A stretch of DNA of 64,000 nucleotides from Saprospiraceae bacterium (GCA_019187365.1 JABARE010000006.1:1-64000); one strand, 5' to 3'; positions 1 through 9,500 are shown, numbered from the stretch's first letter. Notes: generated from the letters alone by a model not told the origin. Translations and numbers: made by a program.

Positions 1-177
1 TAAAATCCGTTTGGCTGGCAGTCCAACAAATCAGTCGCAAATGGACAATGCAAATGAAAGATTGGGGCTTGATAATCAATCAGCTAACCATCTTATTCCC
101 AGAAAGGGTGAAACAAATCCAATTTTTAAACTAACTTCGATTCGAAAACAATGGTCCTATCACTTACACAAAATTCT

Positions 178-1614
178 TTACAAGCTCAGCACTGCCCGTT
201 TGTATAGTAACTTGTTCAATTGCGTAAGACTGTCAATATACAATTCAGAAGTGTGAGAATTCCCTAAGTGAAAATGTATCTCACCAAGTGCTGCATAACT
301 ATCTTTGCAGCTGGGATGATCTCTGCCAAATATGCTGGTTCTTATCTCAAGTGCTTCTCGGCATTTAATTAATGCTTTACTATGATCACCCTGGACATTA
401 TACAAGATCCCTATATTGTGTAATGTGTTTGCATATCTAGTGGTATTTGTATATTTGGATGATTCCAGAAGATCTATAATTTCCTGATACAATAGTTCAG
501 CTTTTGAATATTTTCCTGTCGCTCGATAGACATTTGCTAAATTGGATTTGCATAATACGACTCTAGGATCAGATGAGGTTACTTTGTTTTGCAGAACAAG
601 AAGCGTTTGGAGATAAAGCGATTACGCCATTTCAAAATTTTGCATCCGGTATTTCAAAACTCCAAGATTGCCCAGTACTGATGAATAATTTAAATATTCT
701 TCTTCTTTTTTGGGTGTGCAAATGGAAAGAGCTTCCTGGTATAAGGTTTCTGACTTTTCATAATTCCCCAGGTTTTTATACATTATAGCTAAATTAAGCA
801 AGGTTGCCATATAGTCCTCATGGTCTTTACCCAATACGGATTCTCGTATCTTTAGTGCTTCCAGATAAAGCTTTTCTGCTTTATTAAAGTTGCCCAGGTC
901 TTTATACAAGATTGCCAGGCTATTTATGGAAAAAGCACAACTTTTGCTGTTCCGGCCAATATATTTTTCTCGCAACTTAATAGCCTCGAGCAAAAAGTGT
1001 TCAGATTTATCAAACATCCCCATCAATCTGTACAGGCGCCCCAGGTTGGTAAGATTTAATGAGACATCAGGATGTTTTTCCCCAAGTATCATTATTCCAA
1101 GGCGATTAGACTCCAGCAGAAAATTCTCAGCCTGCTCAAACTTAGCTGTGTTTAAATACAAAGAACCAAGACAACCTATATTTGTTAAATATGTTTTGCT
1201 ATTGCGGTGGTTACCATTATTTAATACAGCATTTGATTTGAGATACAAATTTTCAGCTTGGGAAAATTCGCCCATATAAAAGTAGATTCTTCCGTGGTAA
1301 GTGCAAACTTTGCTGTAGAGCAATGAACTGGAGTCTCCATGCTGCTCCAAAATATGGTATGCTGCTTTTATGGATTCAAATGCTTTTGAAAATTCCTTTC
1401 GTTCTGTGAATTGAGAGGATGTTTGGATCAGACTATCAATTGTATTATTCAAATTGGTCGAATCCATAAGTTGTGATGCAGAAATGTGCAGGAAAGCAGT
1501 CAAATGGATAAAACCTGTCGCCAAAATCCGAAGGAATTTAGCAAAATTCGAAAAAGCAGATAACGGAGGAATCGTTTTGAAACTTCTTCCATTGTCCGGG
1601 ATGAAAATGGTCAT
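178..1614 (-). pseudogene. TPR-repeat protein gene interrupted by an in-frame stop and truncated
   Basis: Two open segments (1614-622 and down to 178) lie in the same frame and are separated only by a TAA at 624-622. Reading through it, the TPR pattern continues without a break (NFEMA-stop-SLYLQ), and the position normally holds Glu, so a GAA-to-TAA change explains the stop. The segments hold about nine 42-residue TPR units of the kinesin-light-chain type (NLGxLYxxxGxFxKAExLYLEALxIRE). The N-terminus has a basic then hydrophobic stretch at residues 27-45 that could be a signal peptide. The C-terminus stops where TPR-CHAT proteins of this phylum usually enter the CHAT peptidase domain; no CHAT sequence is visible in bases 1-177. 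The region is AT-rich compared with the rest of the window. It could still produce a shortened 330-residue TPR protein. The start is ATG at 1614. Confidence 0.7.
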
Positions 1615-1627
1615 TGCTTATACGTTA

Positions 1628-1768
1628 AAGGATATCTTGAATAACTCCCTATTGTGGCATTCTTCCATCACAGGCTAACGCGCCCAAAGAATTTAGCTTT
1701 ACAGCACTTCGTCTTTTTGGAGAAATTCATTTCGACGTCGCAATGAATTTGCTCGAGGTACCCAAAAT
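1628..1768. repeat. Degenerate copy of the small inverted-repeat (MITE-like) element
   Basis: This stretch resembles the better copy that follows it at 1803: TTGAATAACTCCCTATTGTG, then CACAGGCT, then GAATTTAGCTTTACAG, and a right end GCTCGAGGTACCC. It is too diverged to define exact ends. The two copies lie side by side. Confidence 0.45.
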
Positions 1769-1802
1769 GATCTAATTGCCAACATTTCATTTTACAAGTT
1801 AT

Positions 1803-1987
1803 GGGCACCTCGAATAACCCACTATTGCGCCAGTCAGACCGCACAGGCTCACCCACTCAATGAATTTAGCTTCACAATCCTTCGTTGCAGCTCAGTCAGT
1901 TATCGTTCCACATAGCTTCCTTCGCTGCGCCTCGTCTTGTTTTGCTAAATTCATTCTGGCATCAAAACTGGGTTATTCGAGGTACCC
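1803..1987. repeat. MITE-like element, about 185 bp, with terminal inverted repeats
   Basis: The left end GGGCACCTCGAATAACCCA is matched by the right end TGGGTTATTCGAGGTACCC, giving 19-bp terminal inverted repeats with one mismatch. The interior (GAATTTAGCTTCACAATCC, then CTTCCTTCGCTGCGCCTCG) recurs in the copy at 13440 and, inverted, at 11904. No open reading frame of its own is convincing. The plus-strand reading frame that starts inside it at 1860 runs by chance into the next gene. Confidence 0.7.
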
Positions 1988-2142
1988 TTATTATGAATTG
2001 GATACATACCATTATGAATCTTGTCATAACAGCATGGTTCCGGTCAAAGATAGGTTAGTGAACCCACCCGGAATAGGTGATTATGGAATAATTTTAGGGA
2101 GCAAAGGCGGGGAGCGAAAGTTATTTAAGGTGCCGGAGCCTG

Positions 2143-2158
2143 CACCCCACGTGGGGTG
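2143..2158. promoter_or_regulatory. Perfect 16-bp palindrome CACCCCACGTGGGGTG upstream of the DKNYY lipoprotein gene
   Basis: The sequence CACCCCACGTGGGGTG is its own reverse complement. It lies 24 bases upstream of the candidate -7 box at 2183, where the -33 region of the promoter would be. That is a typical operator position, but the role is inferred; a short hairpin is the alternative. Confidence 0.4.
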
Positions 2159-2182
2159 TAGTGCTGTTTGGAAGGTATTATT

Positions 2183-2190
2183 TAATTTTG
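2183..2190 (+). promoter_or_regulatory. Candidate -7 box TAATTTTG next to the start codon at 2196
   Basis: TAATTTTG fits the Bacteroidota -7 consensus TAnnTTTG. Only five bases separate it from the ATG, so the transcript would start at or near the start codon. No well-spaced -33 TTTG is seen. Confidence 0.35.
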
Positions 2191-2195
2191 AGGCT

Positions 2196-2816
2196 ATGTT
2201 TAAAGATCGTCTATGGCTGGCTTTGCTTTCTATGATCGGGGTTGCCTGCAACACTGGATACGAAAGGCAGGGGGCCAACTGGGTATGGGTGAGCTATAAC
2301 GAAAACGACGGCAAAAGAGAAATGCCCATTCTGGGTTCCGATGGCACCAGTTTTGAAGTGCTACAGGACGAGCGATTTGCCAAAGACCGCAGCGCGGTCT
2401 ACTTCGAAGGCAGGCCGATAACCGGCGCCGATCCACAAAATTTTACGCTGGTCGGGGAAAGTTCGTTTTCCAAAGACGGGAAGCAGGTATTCCTCGATTG
2501 TCTGCCCCTGATCCACGCTGACCCAACCAGCTTTGTCGTGCTGGAATATCCCTATTCAAAGGATGCCCGGAATGTCTTTTGCGGGACCCTGCCCATAAAG
2601 CTGGAACCGGGTGAGATGGAGTCCTTTCAGGTCACCAACGAGGACCGGATGCTGGCTGCTACCAAATCGACCATTCTCCTTTCAGAATTTGTTAGGTTCA
2701 ATCCGGATTATCAATGGCTCGACACCCTGAGCCTGACGCATGTCATCGTCGGAAATTATGGAACGGCCAAAACAGCCCGGCGAAGATTCAATGGCTACCT
2801 CGAAGCGAAACCCTGA
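2196..2816 (+). CDS. DKNYY-family lipoprotein
   Basis: Predicted 206-residue lipoprotein. Residues 1-18 form a signal with a lipobox ending VAC at Cys18, so the protein should be anchored to a membrane on the periplasmic side. Residues about 50-135 carry three DKNYY-type repeats of about 35 residues, recognisable by F/YAKD(R/G/A)xxVYFxGxPIxGADPxxFxVL. The DKNYY family is common in Bacteroidota and Fusobacteria and has no established function. The reading frame is open upstream to 1860, but that part lies in the inverted-repeat element and in non-coding sequence. I chose the ATG at 2196 because it gives the lipoprotein signal and follows a -7 box. Confidence 0.8.
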   Translation: MFKDRLWLALLSMIGVACNTGYERQGANWVWVSYNENDGKREMPILGSDGTSFEVLQDERFAKDRSAVYFEGRPITGADPQNFTLVGESSFSKDGKQVFLDCLPLIHADPTSFVVLEYPYSKDARNVFCGTLPIKLEPGEMESFQVTNEDRMLAATKSTILLSEFVRFNPDYQWLDTLSLTHVIVGNYGTAKTARRRFNGYLEAKP

Positions 2817-2919
2817 GGATGTCGCATAGGCGAACCGGCAACATTCCCCTGACCAATACTTGTAACCCACTGATCGGCGAATGCCAAATTTTTGACATCT
2901 TCGCTGCAAATTGTATGCT

Positions 2920-4506
2920 ATGAATCCAAGCGATCAACTTTTCAAAAGCTTTCGCTACGCCTTCGCACTGGTCGCCCTGGTGGCCATGCTCGCGACGGGT
3001 GCGTGTACGCACCGTCTATCCGGCGATCAGGGCAACCGCAGCGGGAAGCAGACCGTTCACTTCGCCATTTTGCAGCTCAACGACTTTTATGAGATCGCTC
3101 CGCTGGAAGGCGGGAAGGTAGGCGGGGCCGCACGCATCGCAACAGTGCGCAAACGTTTGCTCCGGGAGCACCCTGGCTTGCTCACGGTGCTGGCAGGCGA
3201 TTTCCTGAGCCCTTCCCTGCTCGGAACGCTACCATGGGAGGGCGGACGGGTGCGGGGCAGGCACATGGTGGAAGTGCTCAACGCCGTTGGAGTGGACCTG
3301 GTCTGTTTCGGCAACCACGAATTTGACCTTGACGAGTCGTCCCTGCTGCAGCGAATGGGGGAATCGAAATTCGACTGGGTTTCAACCAACACCATGCACA
3401 TGAAAAATGGGAAAGCTCAAGCCTTTGCCTTTACCCGCGGCGGTCAGCTTGCGGAAGTGCCGCGCCACCGCATCATCCGGTTGCGCGATCAAAGTGGCCG
3501 AGCAGTTCGCGTAGGTTTTGTAGCACCATGCCTTCCGGCAAACCGCGCACCTTATGTGCACTATGAAGACTTCACCGCCAGTGTGGGTGAGCAGCTCTTG
3601 GCCATAAGCGACAGCGTGGACTTCGTCGTCTCCCTGAGCCACTTGAACCTCGACGACGATCTGAGCATGGCAAAACGCTTTCCCCGCATCAACCTCATCC
3701 TCGGGGGGCACGAACACGAAAACATGCTCCACCGGGTGGGTAAGACTATTCTCACCAAAGCCGATGCGAACGCCAAAAGCCTCTATCTCCACGAAATCCA
3801 ATTCGAACCCGGCCGCAAAACATTCGAGATCAAATCTACCCTCATCCCTCTAAACGAGCAGGTGGCGCTCGACCCGGAGGTACAATCCCTGGTCGATCAA
3901 TGGAAGCAAACCGAATTTTCCATCATTCGCAAGATGGGCTTCAATCCGGAAGCCGTATTATTTTCCACACCGGAAGCTTTCGATGCGCGCGAGCAAGTCG
4001 TTCGCAACGAACAGTGCGCCATGGGATCACTCATCGCCCGGGCCATGTGGTCGTCCTGGCCAAAGACCGATGTCGCCTTGTTTAACTCGGGAAGCATCCG
4101 CGTCGACGATGTCCTTGCCGGTAAGCTCACCCAATACGACATCCTGCGCGCCCTGCCTTACGGCGGCAAACTGGTTCTTACAGAAATGAACGGGGCCTTG
4201 CTGCACCGCATTCTCGAAGTGGGCTTCAGCAACCGGGGCAGCGGAGGCTACCTCCAGTACACCGGCATCGTACGCGACCCGGCAGGCACCTGGAACCTGT
4301 CGGATGGACCGCTGAAACCCAGCTCCCGCTACCGCATCGTCCTCAACGACTTTCTGCTGTCGGGAAAAGAAAAGGGGTTGGATTTCCTCACGCGTACGCA
4401 TCCCGAACTCAAGATACTGTCCGAAGGAGGAACCGAAGGCGCTCCCCAAACGGCCAGCGACATCCGAATGGCCATCATCCACTTCATAGAACAGGGCGGG
4501 AGGTAA
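2920..4506 (+). CDS. 5'-nucleotidase/metallophosphatase-family lipoprotein (UshA-like)
   Basis: Predicted 528-residue two-domain phosphoesterase. The start ATG at 2920 gives a signal peptide with a lipobox TGAC at Cys29; the frame also opens with a TTG at 2911, which is less likely. The N-terminal calcineurin-like metal site is visible as LQLNDFYE (the usual form is LxxNDxHG), AGDFLSPS, GNHEFD and GGHEHE. The C-terminal 5'-nucleotidase domain follows from about residue 315, with NSGSIRxD, LPYGGKL and YLQYTG. The first motif has Phe-Tyr where His is usual, so substrate choice or metal binding may differ. Known family members hydrolyse nucleotides or UDP-sugars in the periplasm. The gene stands alone, 102 bases before the next one. 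Confidence 0.88.
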   Translation: MNPSDQLFKSFRYAFALVALVAMLATGACTHRLSGDQGNRSGKQTVHFAILQLNDFYEIAPLEGGKVGGAARIATVRKRLLREHPGLLTVLAGDFLSPSLLGTLPWEGGRVRGRHMVEVLNAVGVDLVCFGNHEFDLDESSLLQRMGESKFDWVSTNTMHMKNGKAQAFAFTRGGQLAEVPRHRIIRLRDQSGRAVRVGFVAPCLPANRAPYVHYEDFTASVGEQLLAISDSVDFVVSLSHLNLDDDLSMAKRFPRINLILGGHEHENMLHRVGKTILTKADANAKSLYLHEIQFEPGRKTFEIKSTLIPLNEQVALDPEVQSLVDQWKQTEFSIIRKMGFNPEAVLFSTPEAFDAREQVVRNEQCAMGSLIARAMWSSWPKTDVALFNSGSIRVDDVLAGKLTQYDILRALPYGGKLVLTEMNGALLHRILEVGFSNRGSGGYLQYTGIVRDPAGTWNLSDGPLKPSSRYRIVLNDFLLSGKEKGLDFLTRTHPELKILSEGGTEGAPQTASDIRMAIIHFIEQGGR

Positions 4507-4608
4507 AGGCCGGCATCGCCTTGGGAAATCTTGATTATTTTGCACAAATAAATTTCATCACCCCTGGCATCCAGAAAAAAGAGGCAAGCCATACCCCGCC
4601 CTTTAGAA

Positions 4609-6549
4609 ATGGGCGAAGCAGCAGCACGAACTCCTGCTCCGTCTGCCTGGGAGCGTTGGCTGCCCGCGCTTGTAGTCGCGGTCACGGCCATCGCCTACGT
4701 TCCGGCACTTACGGCGGGTTTTGTGAACTGGGATGATCAGGACTATGCGACCAACAACCCGCTGATCCAGAATTTTTCGAATTTTTCCAAGTTTTTCACC
4801 ACCCCTGTGCAAGGGAACTACCACCCGCTGACCATGGTCAGCCTGGCGCTGAACCATGCCATCTCAGGGGTCGATCCTTTCAGCTACCACCTTTTTAACC
4901 TGCTGCTGCATTTGCTCAATGCGTGGCTGGTGTACCGTCTGGTGTGGAAAATGACGGATTCCAATGCCTTCGTGGCCTTTGCTGTGTCGTGGTGGTTTGC
5001 TCTGCATCCCATGCACGTGGAATCCGTTGCCTGGGTTTCCGAACGCAAAGACGTGCTGTACACGGCATTTTTTATGTCCGGATTGACTCAGTACCTCGAC
5101 TACCTGGACCAGGGCTCGCGCCGGCAATACTGGATCTGTTTTTTGTTGTTTGTTGCATCCGTGATGTCAAAACCTGCTGCGATCATCTTTCCCGCAATAC
5201 TCTTTCTGTTTGATTTTTTGCGCAAGCGACCCTTTTCCTTGAAAGCGCTGACCGACAAACTGCCTTTTGCCCTGGTATCTGCACTGTTTTTATACCTGAC
5301 GCTGACTGCCCAAACCAGTGCCGGTGCGACGCCGACTTCTGAGTTTTACGGCTGGGGTAAACGCATTTTCTTTCCTTTTTACGGCTACATGATGTACCTG
5401 TGGAAGCTGGTCTTCCCGTACAGGCTCACGGCCTTTTATCCGCTACCGCCCATCAACGAAGCGCTGTCGCAGGCCTATTACCTCTCGCCCCTGGTCTTTG
5501 CAGCAACGGCTTATGCGTCCCTCCGTACCTGGAAAAGACACCGCGAAATAGCCTTTGGATTTGGCTTTTATTTCCTCAACCTGTTCCTCGTTTTGCAATT
5601 GTTTCTTGTTGGCAGTGCCATCATCGCGGAGCGCTATACCTACGTTCCTTACACTGGTTTGTTTTTCATCGCAGCCTGGTGGCTTGACCGATCCATGGCG
5701 GGGCGAAAATCACTTGCCTACCGCCTGGTACTGGCCTCTGGTGTGGTCCTGGCCATTTTGACGTTCAGGCAGGCGCGAACCTGGGAGAACACGGCAACGC
5801 TTTGGGATAACGCCATTCGCTCGCGGCCCGGGGCCAAAGCATACACTAACCGGGCTTACCAGCATCAGCTCGATGGCGAATTCGACAAGGCAATGCAGCA
5901 CTATACCAAGTCGCTTCAGTACAACGTCATCGATGCAGAGGTCTATTACAACATGGGCGTGATCTCTTTTAACCAGCAAAGAGACTCGCTGGCCCTGGTG
6001 CACTACAATAAAGCCCTGCAATACCGCCCTGCCTACGCAGATGCTTTCAATGGCAGAGGCTCGGTGTACGCGCGGATGGGTCGCTCTGTGGAGGCGTTTG
6101 CAGATTTCGATGCCAGCCTGAAGATCAACCCGGAATACGCGCTGGCCTACAAGAACCGGGCATCCTCGCATTTTCTGAAAAACAACTACGACTCGGCCAT
6201 TGCGGATTTTAAACGCTATGTATTGCGGAATCCCGGTGATGCCGAAGCACACTCAAACCTCTGTGTGTGTTTCATGAACCGGGGCGACAATGAGGAGGCG
6301 TTGCGGCACTGCGATACCGCCATCCAAAGGGATCCTCAATTTGCAAAAGCCTACACCAATATGGGGGCAGCTTACATCAACCTCGGCCAGTTCGACCAGG
6401 CACTCGAAAAGCTTCAGACCTCCTTTGGACTGGACTCCTTCAACGAAGAAACTCTGAAATTCCTGAGCCTGGCCTACCTGCGCAGCGGCGACACCGCACG
6501 CGCCTATTCCATTTTTGAGTATGCGCAAAGGGCCAGAAGTACCCAATGA
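4609..6549 (+). CDS. TMTC-like polytopic membrane protein with C-terminal TPR domain
   Basis: 646 residues. The first ~390 form about ten membrane segments, and the rest is a TPR domain of about six repeats (AKAYTNRAYQHQLDGEFDKAMQHYTKSL and following). The signature FVNWDDQDY just after the first membrane helix, plus HPMHVESVAWVSERKD in a later loop, matches bacterial relatives of the GT-C-fold TMTC proteins, which in animals are O-mannosyltransferases. An acidic motif in the first loop is the catalytic site in GT-C enzymes; here it would be the Asp pair of NWDD. A glycosyltransferase role is inferred from family. The ATG at 4609 precedes the first membrane helix by 18 residues. Confidence 0.75.
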   Translation: MGEAAARTPAPSAWERWLPALVVAVTAIAYVPALTAGFVNWDDQDYATNNPLIQNFSNFSKFFTTPVQGNYHPLTMVSLALNHAISGVDPFSYHLFNLLLHLLNAWLVYRLVWKMTDSNAFVAFAVSWWFALHPMHVESVAWVSERKDVLYTAFFMSGLTQYLDYLDQGSRRQYWICFLLFVASVMSKPAAIIFPAILFLFDFLRKRPFSLKALTDKLPFALVSALFLYLTLTAQTSAGATPTSEFYGWGKRIFFPFYGYMMYLWKLVFPYRLTAFYPLPPINEALSQAYYLSPLVFAATAYASLRTWKRHREIAFGFGFYFLNLFLVLQLFLVGSAIIAERYTYVPYTGLFFIAAWWLDRSMAGRKSLAYRLVLASGVVLAILTFRQARTWENTATLWDNAIRSRPGAKAYTNRAYQHQLDGEFDKAMQHYTKSLQYNVIDAEVYYNMGVISFNQQRDSLALVHYNKALQYRPAYADAFNGRGSVYARMGRSVEAFADFDASLKINPEYALAYKNRASSHFLKNNYDSAIADFKRYVLRNPGDAEAHSNLCVCFMNRGDNEEALRHCDTAIQRDPQFAKAYTNMGAAYINLGQFDQALEKLQTSFGLDSFNEETLKFLSLAYLRSGDTARAYSIFEYAQRARSTQ

Positions 6550-6599
6550 TCAAGCCCTTGTCATACTGGGATCAAAATGCACTTGCTTAGGGTGTCATG

Positions 6600-6630
6600 A
6601 ACAAACGTTTGTTAGTTAACGAACGTTTGT
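6600..6630. repeat. Two palindromic words of the ACGAACGTTCGT family
   Basis: AACAAACGTTTGTT at 6600-6613 is a perfect 14-bp palindrome. ACGAACGTTTGT at 6619-6630 is a one-mismatch copy. They lie just after the TMTC-like gene and before the shared terminator. The same word recurs at 11825, 24862, 29935, 35124, 46810, 53199 and 56358. Confidence 0.65.
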
Positions 6631-6640
6631 AAATAAAGGA

Positions 6641-6668
6641 GGTCCGTTGGCTCATAGCGCAACGGACC
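6641..6668. terminator. Hairpin between two convergent genes
   Basis: GGTCCGTTG at 6641-6649 pairs with CAACGGACC at 6660-6668, and GCT/AGC extend the stem around a CAT loop. It sits between the converging ends of the TMTC-like gene (6549) and prc (6692). No strong T-tract follows, so it may act as a bidirectional terminator or as a 3' stabiliser. Confidence 0.5.
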
Positions 6669-6691
6669 CCGGAATACTGATTTTGGAATTG

Positions 6692-8785
6692 TCAATTGTT
6701 GAGGTCGCGAAGAATGTGTATGGACTCGGCGACGTAGATATCCCTGTTGAGGTTTTTTAGGAAATCCTCGTTGCGGGCAATGCGCGATGAATCGCTGCGG
6801 ATGTAGTCCAGATCGGCAGGCAGGTTTTCGCATACAAGGCCCGGAAGCGGCTGTTCAAAGAGCTTATCGTATTTGCGACCCTCCTCCCGGCGCTTCATGT
6901 AATACATGCGGTAAGCATCATAGGAGAGGGGAACCCGGGTCTCCTCGCGGTTGCGGGCAAGTCTTCTGGCATTCTCCTCGACAAGCCGGAAAAGATTGTT
7001 GCCGCTAACGCGCTCACGGCTCTGCTTTTGGAGCTTTGAAAGATCGTCCACGACAAAGGTGTTTTGTTTATAATCCAGCTTGTCGATGACGTCGTAGCCC
7101 ATCGGATGGTCATATTCCTTTTCGCCGGCGGGAATGTAACTGTACGTGTCGGGTAGCAAAATATCGGGTTCAACCCCCTTGAGTTGCACCGATCCACCGT
7201 TCACCCGGTAGTACTTTTGGATGGTGACTTTCATGTCGCCGAGTGGGCGAAACTGAGGTGAGTTGGACAATTGGTCGAGGTTGCGGAATTGTTGAACGGT
7301 GCCTTTGCCAAAAGTCGGCTCACCTCCTACGATCACGGCACGCCGGTAATCCTGCATGCAGGCGCTGATGATCTCCGATGCGGAGGCGCTGTTTGAATTG
7401 ACGAGGATGACCATTGGCCCCTCAAAGTGCACCTTGGAGTCAGAATCGTTGTAGGGCCGTACACCTTTTTTGTCGCGCACCTGGACGACGGGACCTTCTG
7501 GTATGAACAGTCCCGACATCTCAACCACTTCCTGCAGCGAGCCGCCACCGTTGTTGCGCAGGTCGAGGATCAGGCTTTGCGCCCCCTGAGCCTTGAGCTT
7601 GGTGATCTCCTCTGCTATGTCGCGTGCAGCAGAAGGACTGTTCGGATCGTTAAAGTCGGCGTAAAAACGGGGCAGACGGATAAAGCCCACCTTATCAGCA
7701 ACGCCATCAAGCCGCAACATAGCCGAGCGCGCAAAGCCCTCGTCCATGATGACTTCGTCGCGAACGATGGTGATGACTTTGACGTCACCGCCCTGCTTGC
7801 GAACCTTCAGGCTGACTTTTGTACCTTTCTTTCCGCGGATCTTGCTCACGACATCGTCGATCAACATTCCTTTGATGTCAACTTCTTCCTGGCCATCCTG
7901 CCTGACCGACAGAATGATGTCGTTTGCTTCGAGCTCACCCTGCCGACCGGCCGGCCCTCCCGGTACGATGGAGACGACCTTGGTGTATTCGCGGTCCCTT
8001 TGCAGGCGCGCCCCGATGCCCTCCAGCTTGCCCGACATGTTGATGTTGAAATCTTCCTTTTCCTTTGGGTTGAGGTAGTCGGTGTGCGGATCGTACAGGT
8101 GAATAAAGGTGTTGATGTAGGCTTCAAAGAGATCGGAACGCCGGGCTTCTTTGTTCCTTTCAAAAAAATTCGTTAGCAAATCGTGCACTTCCTTCTCGAC
8201 TTCGATCCGCAGTGAATCGTCCGTTCGCACGTTGGTGGAGTCAGCGAGGTATTGGACATAACGGTTCAGTTTTTCGTACTTGATTGATTTGCGCCAGTAG
8301 TCGCGCATGTCCGCGTCGTTTTCCGGCCAGTTGCGCTTGTCGTTATCGAGCTCGTACTCTTCTGCTACTGAAAAGTCCATGGGTTGAGCAATGAATTCTT
8401 TGAAATGGGTTTCAGAGCGGGCGATTCCCTGCTGCCACAGTCGCAAAGCGAGGTCGAAAAACTCAACGGTACCCGTTTTAAAGTGGTCGTCGAGCAGCAG
8501 CTGGTAATTCTCCATCTGGGCCAGGTCGGCCTGGGTATAAAAACGCTTACCCGGATCCAGGTTGTTGAGAAAATCCCGGAAGGCCCTCACTGAAAAACTG
8601 TCGTCGACTACCGGAGGTCCGTAGTGAAAGCGCTGGGAACTCTCGTAAACCAGTTTTAACAGGTGGCTTTCTTTTGAATCAGGATCCTGGCGCGGCTGGC
8701 TGCAATTGCCCGACAGGTAAAACACCCCTATAAACAACGGCAGCAAAAGGAACCAGTTCTTTTTTGAATTCATCTTTTTCTTCAT
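6692..8785 (-). CDS. prc: Carboxy-terminal processing protease (Prc/Tsp, peptidase S41)
   Basis: 697 residues with the full architecture of the long Tsp type. A lipoprotein signal ends LSGNC at Cys28. The N-terminal helical domain follows, then a PDZ domain at about residues 235-345 (KLEGIGARL, GPAGRQGELEANDIILSV), the S41 catalytic core at about 360-550 and a C-terminal DUF3340-type region. The catalytic Ser lies in the NSNSASASEI motif near residue 465, and the Lys in TFGKGTVQQF near 494. Tsp enzymes degrade or trim periplasmic proteins from non-polar C-termini and act on cell-wall hydrolases. The open frame extends to a TTG at 8809, but the ATG at 8785 gives the proper signal. Lipid anchoring differs from the soluble E. 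coli enzyme and is common in this phylum. Confidence 0.92.
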   Translation of the reverse strand: MKKKMNSKKNWFLLLPLFIGVFYLSGNCSQPRQDPDSKESHLLKLVYESSQRFHYGPPVVDDSFSVRAFRDFLNNLDPGKRFYTQADLAQMENYQLLLDDHFKTGTVEFFDLALRLWQQGIARSETHFKEFIAQPMDFSVAEEYELDNDKRNWPENDADMRDYWRKSIKYEKLNRYVQYLADSTNVRTDDSLRIEVEKEVHDLLTNFFERNKEARRSDLFEAYINTFIHLYDPHTDYLNPKEKEDFNINMSGKLEGIGARLQRDREYTKVVSIVPGGPAGRQGELEANDIILSVRQDGQEEVDIKGMLIDDVVSKIRGKKGTKVSLKVRKQGGDVKVITIVRDEVIMDEGFARSAMLRLDGVADKVGFIRLPRFYADFNDPNSPSAARDIAEEITKLKAQGAQSLILDLRNNGGGSLQEVVEMSGLFIPEGPVVQVRDKKGVRPYNDSDSKVHFEGPMVILVNSNSASASEIISACMQDYRRAVIVGGEPTFGKGTVQQFRNLDQLSNSPQFRPLGDMKVTIQKYYRVNGGSVQLKGVEPDILLPDTYSYIPAGEKEYDHPMGYDVIDKLDYKQNTFVVDDLSKLQKQSRERVSGNNLFRLVEENARRLARNREETRVPLSYDAYRMYYMKRREEGRKYDKLFEQPLPGLVCENLPADLDYIRSDSSRIARNEDFLKNLNRDIYVAESIHILRDLNN

Positions 8786-8958
8786 TTTTGGAACAATACT
8801 ATCTAACAATCAGCAGGGCGAAGCTATTATGAAAAGGGAGCTTTTTTTGAAAGCTTTAACGCGAATGTTGGCCAGCGGCTTCTGCAGGCCGCAAGTTACT
8901 ACGAATATTTTCGTATCAGATGGCTGGCCGGGCATTTCGGTACCGGAGGCGTTTGCTT

Positions 8959-9369
8959 TCATTGTTCAGGGCCGGGGTCGGATGTGCAATCCGGTAAGCT
9001 GCAGGTTTTGCCTGGGGTCACAAGGCGGTGGCGGTTTCGGGCGATCCAGCGATAGACGGCGTCGCGGAGTGGGCGGGGGACGTATCGCAGGAGCAATACA
9101 GATCGCCATGTGCCACCCAGGAGCCCAAACAGTTCCAGGGCCGCATCCGATTCGCGGTAGAGCTGGTTTCCCCGGATGAGCAACAGGCTGTCGGGTTGCC
9201 CGGAGGGGTAGGGAAACCCGGGCGACACCACACCTCGCTTCCAACGGGAGAGGGTCTCCCAACGCAAAACGCTTTTACCGGTGCGAAGACTGAACCAGCG
9301 ATACAGGCTGGAACAAAGCAGGCACTCGCCGTCGTAAAATACCCAGGTGCCGTTTTTGGAGGATTCCAT
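8959..9369 (-). CDS. DCC-family thiol-disulfide oxidoreductase-like protein (DUF393)
   Basis: 136 residues from the ATG at 9369. The hallmark is FYDGECLLCSS near the N-terminus, the DxxCxxC motif of the DCC family (DUF393), followed by a hydrophobic C-terminal half. The family is predicted to have a thioredoxin-like fold; its substrates are not known. The frame is open upstream to 9516, but that stretch overlaps the hppA promoter region and is not conserved in the family. Another in-frame ATG lies at 9378. The gene is divergent from hppA. Confidence 0.8.
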   Translation of the reverse strand: MESSKNGTWVFYDGECLLCSSLYRWFSLRTGKSVLRWETLSRWKRGVVSPGFPYPSGQPDSLLLIRGNQLYRESDAALELFGLLGGTWRSVLLLRYVPRPLRDAVYRWIARNRHRLVTPGKTCSLPDCTSDPGPEQ

Positions 9370-9500
9370 ACAGACCATAACAAGCGAAACGTGCAAATGG
9401 CTCAACCGGAACGCTGCGATTTGTCCAGGCACGCCGGGAAACGAACCCTGCCGCACCCCTTCCTGGGCCGGCCATCCCCGCTGCATTGGCACAATCTTTA

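Noticed and set aside
1860..2195. N-terminal extension of the DKNYY protein
   Set aside because: The first 112 codons run through the inverted-repeat element and non-coding DNA; the ATG at 2196 gives a lipoprotein signal.
7427..8176. 249-residue open frame antisense to prc
   Set aside because: It is a mirror of the well-supported protease gene, and its translation shows no domain.
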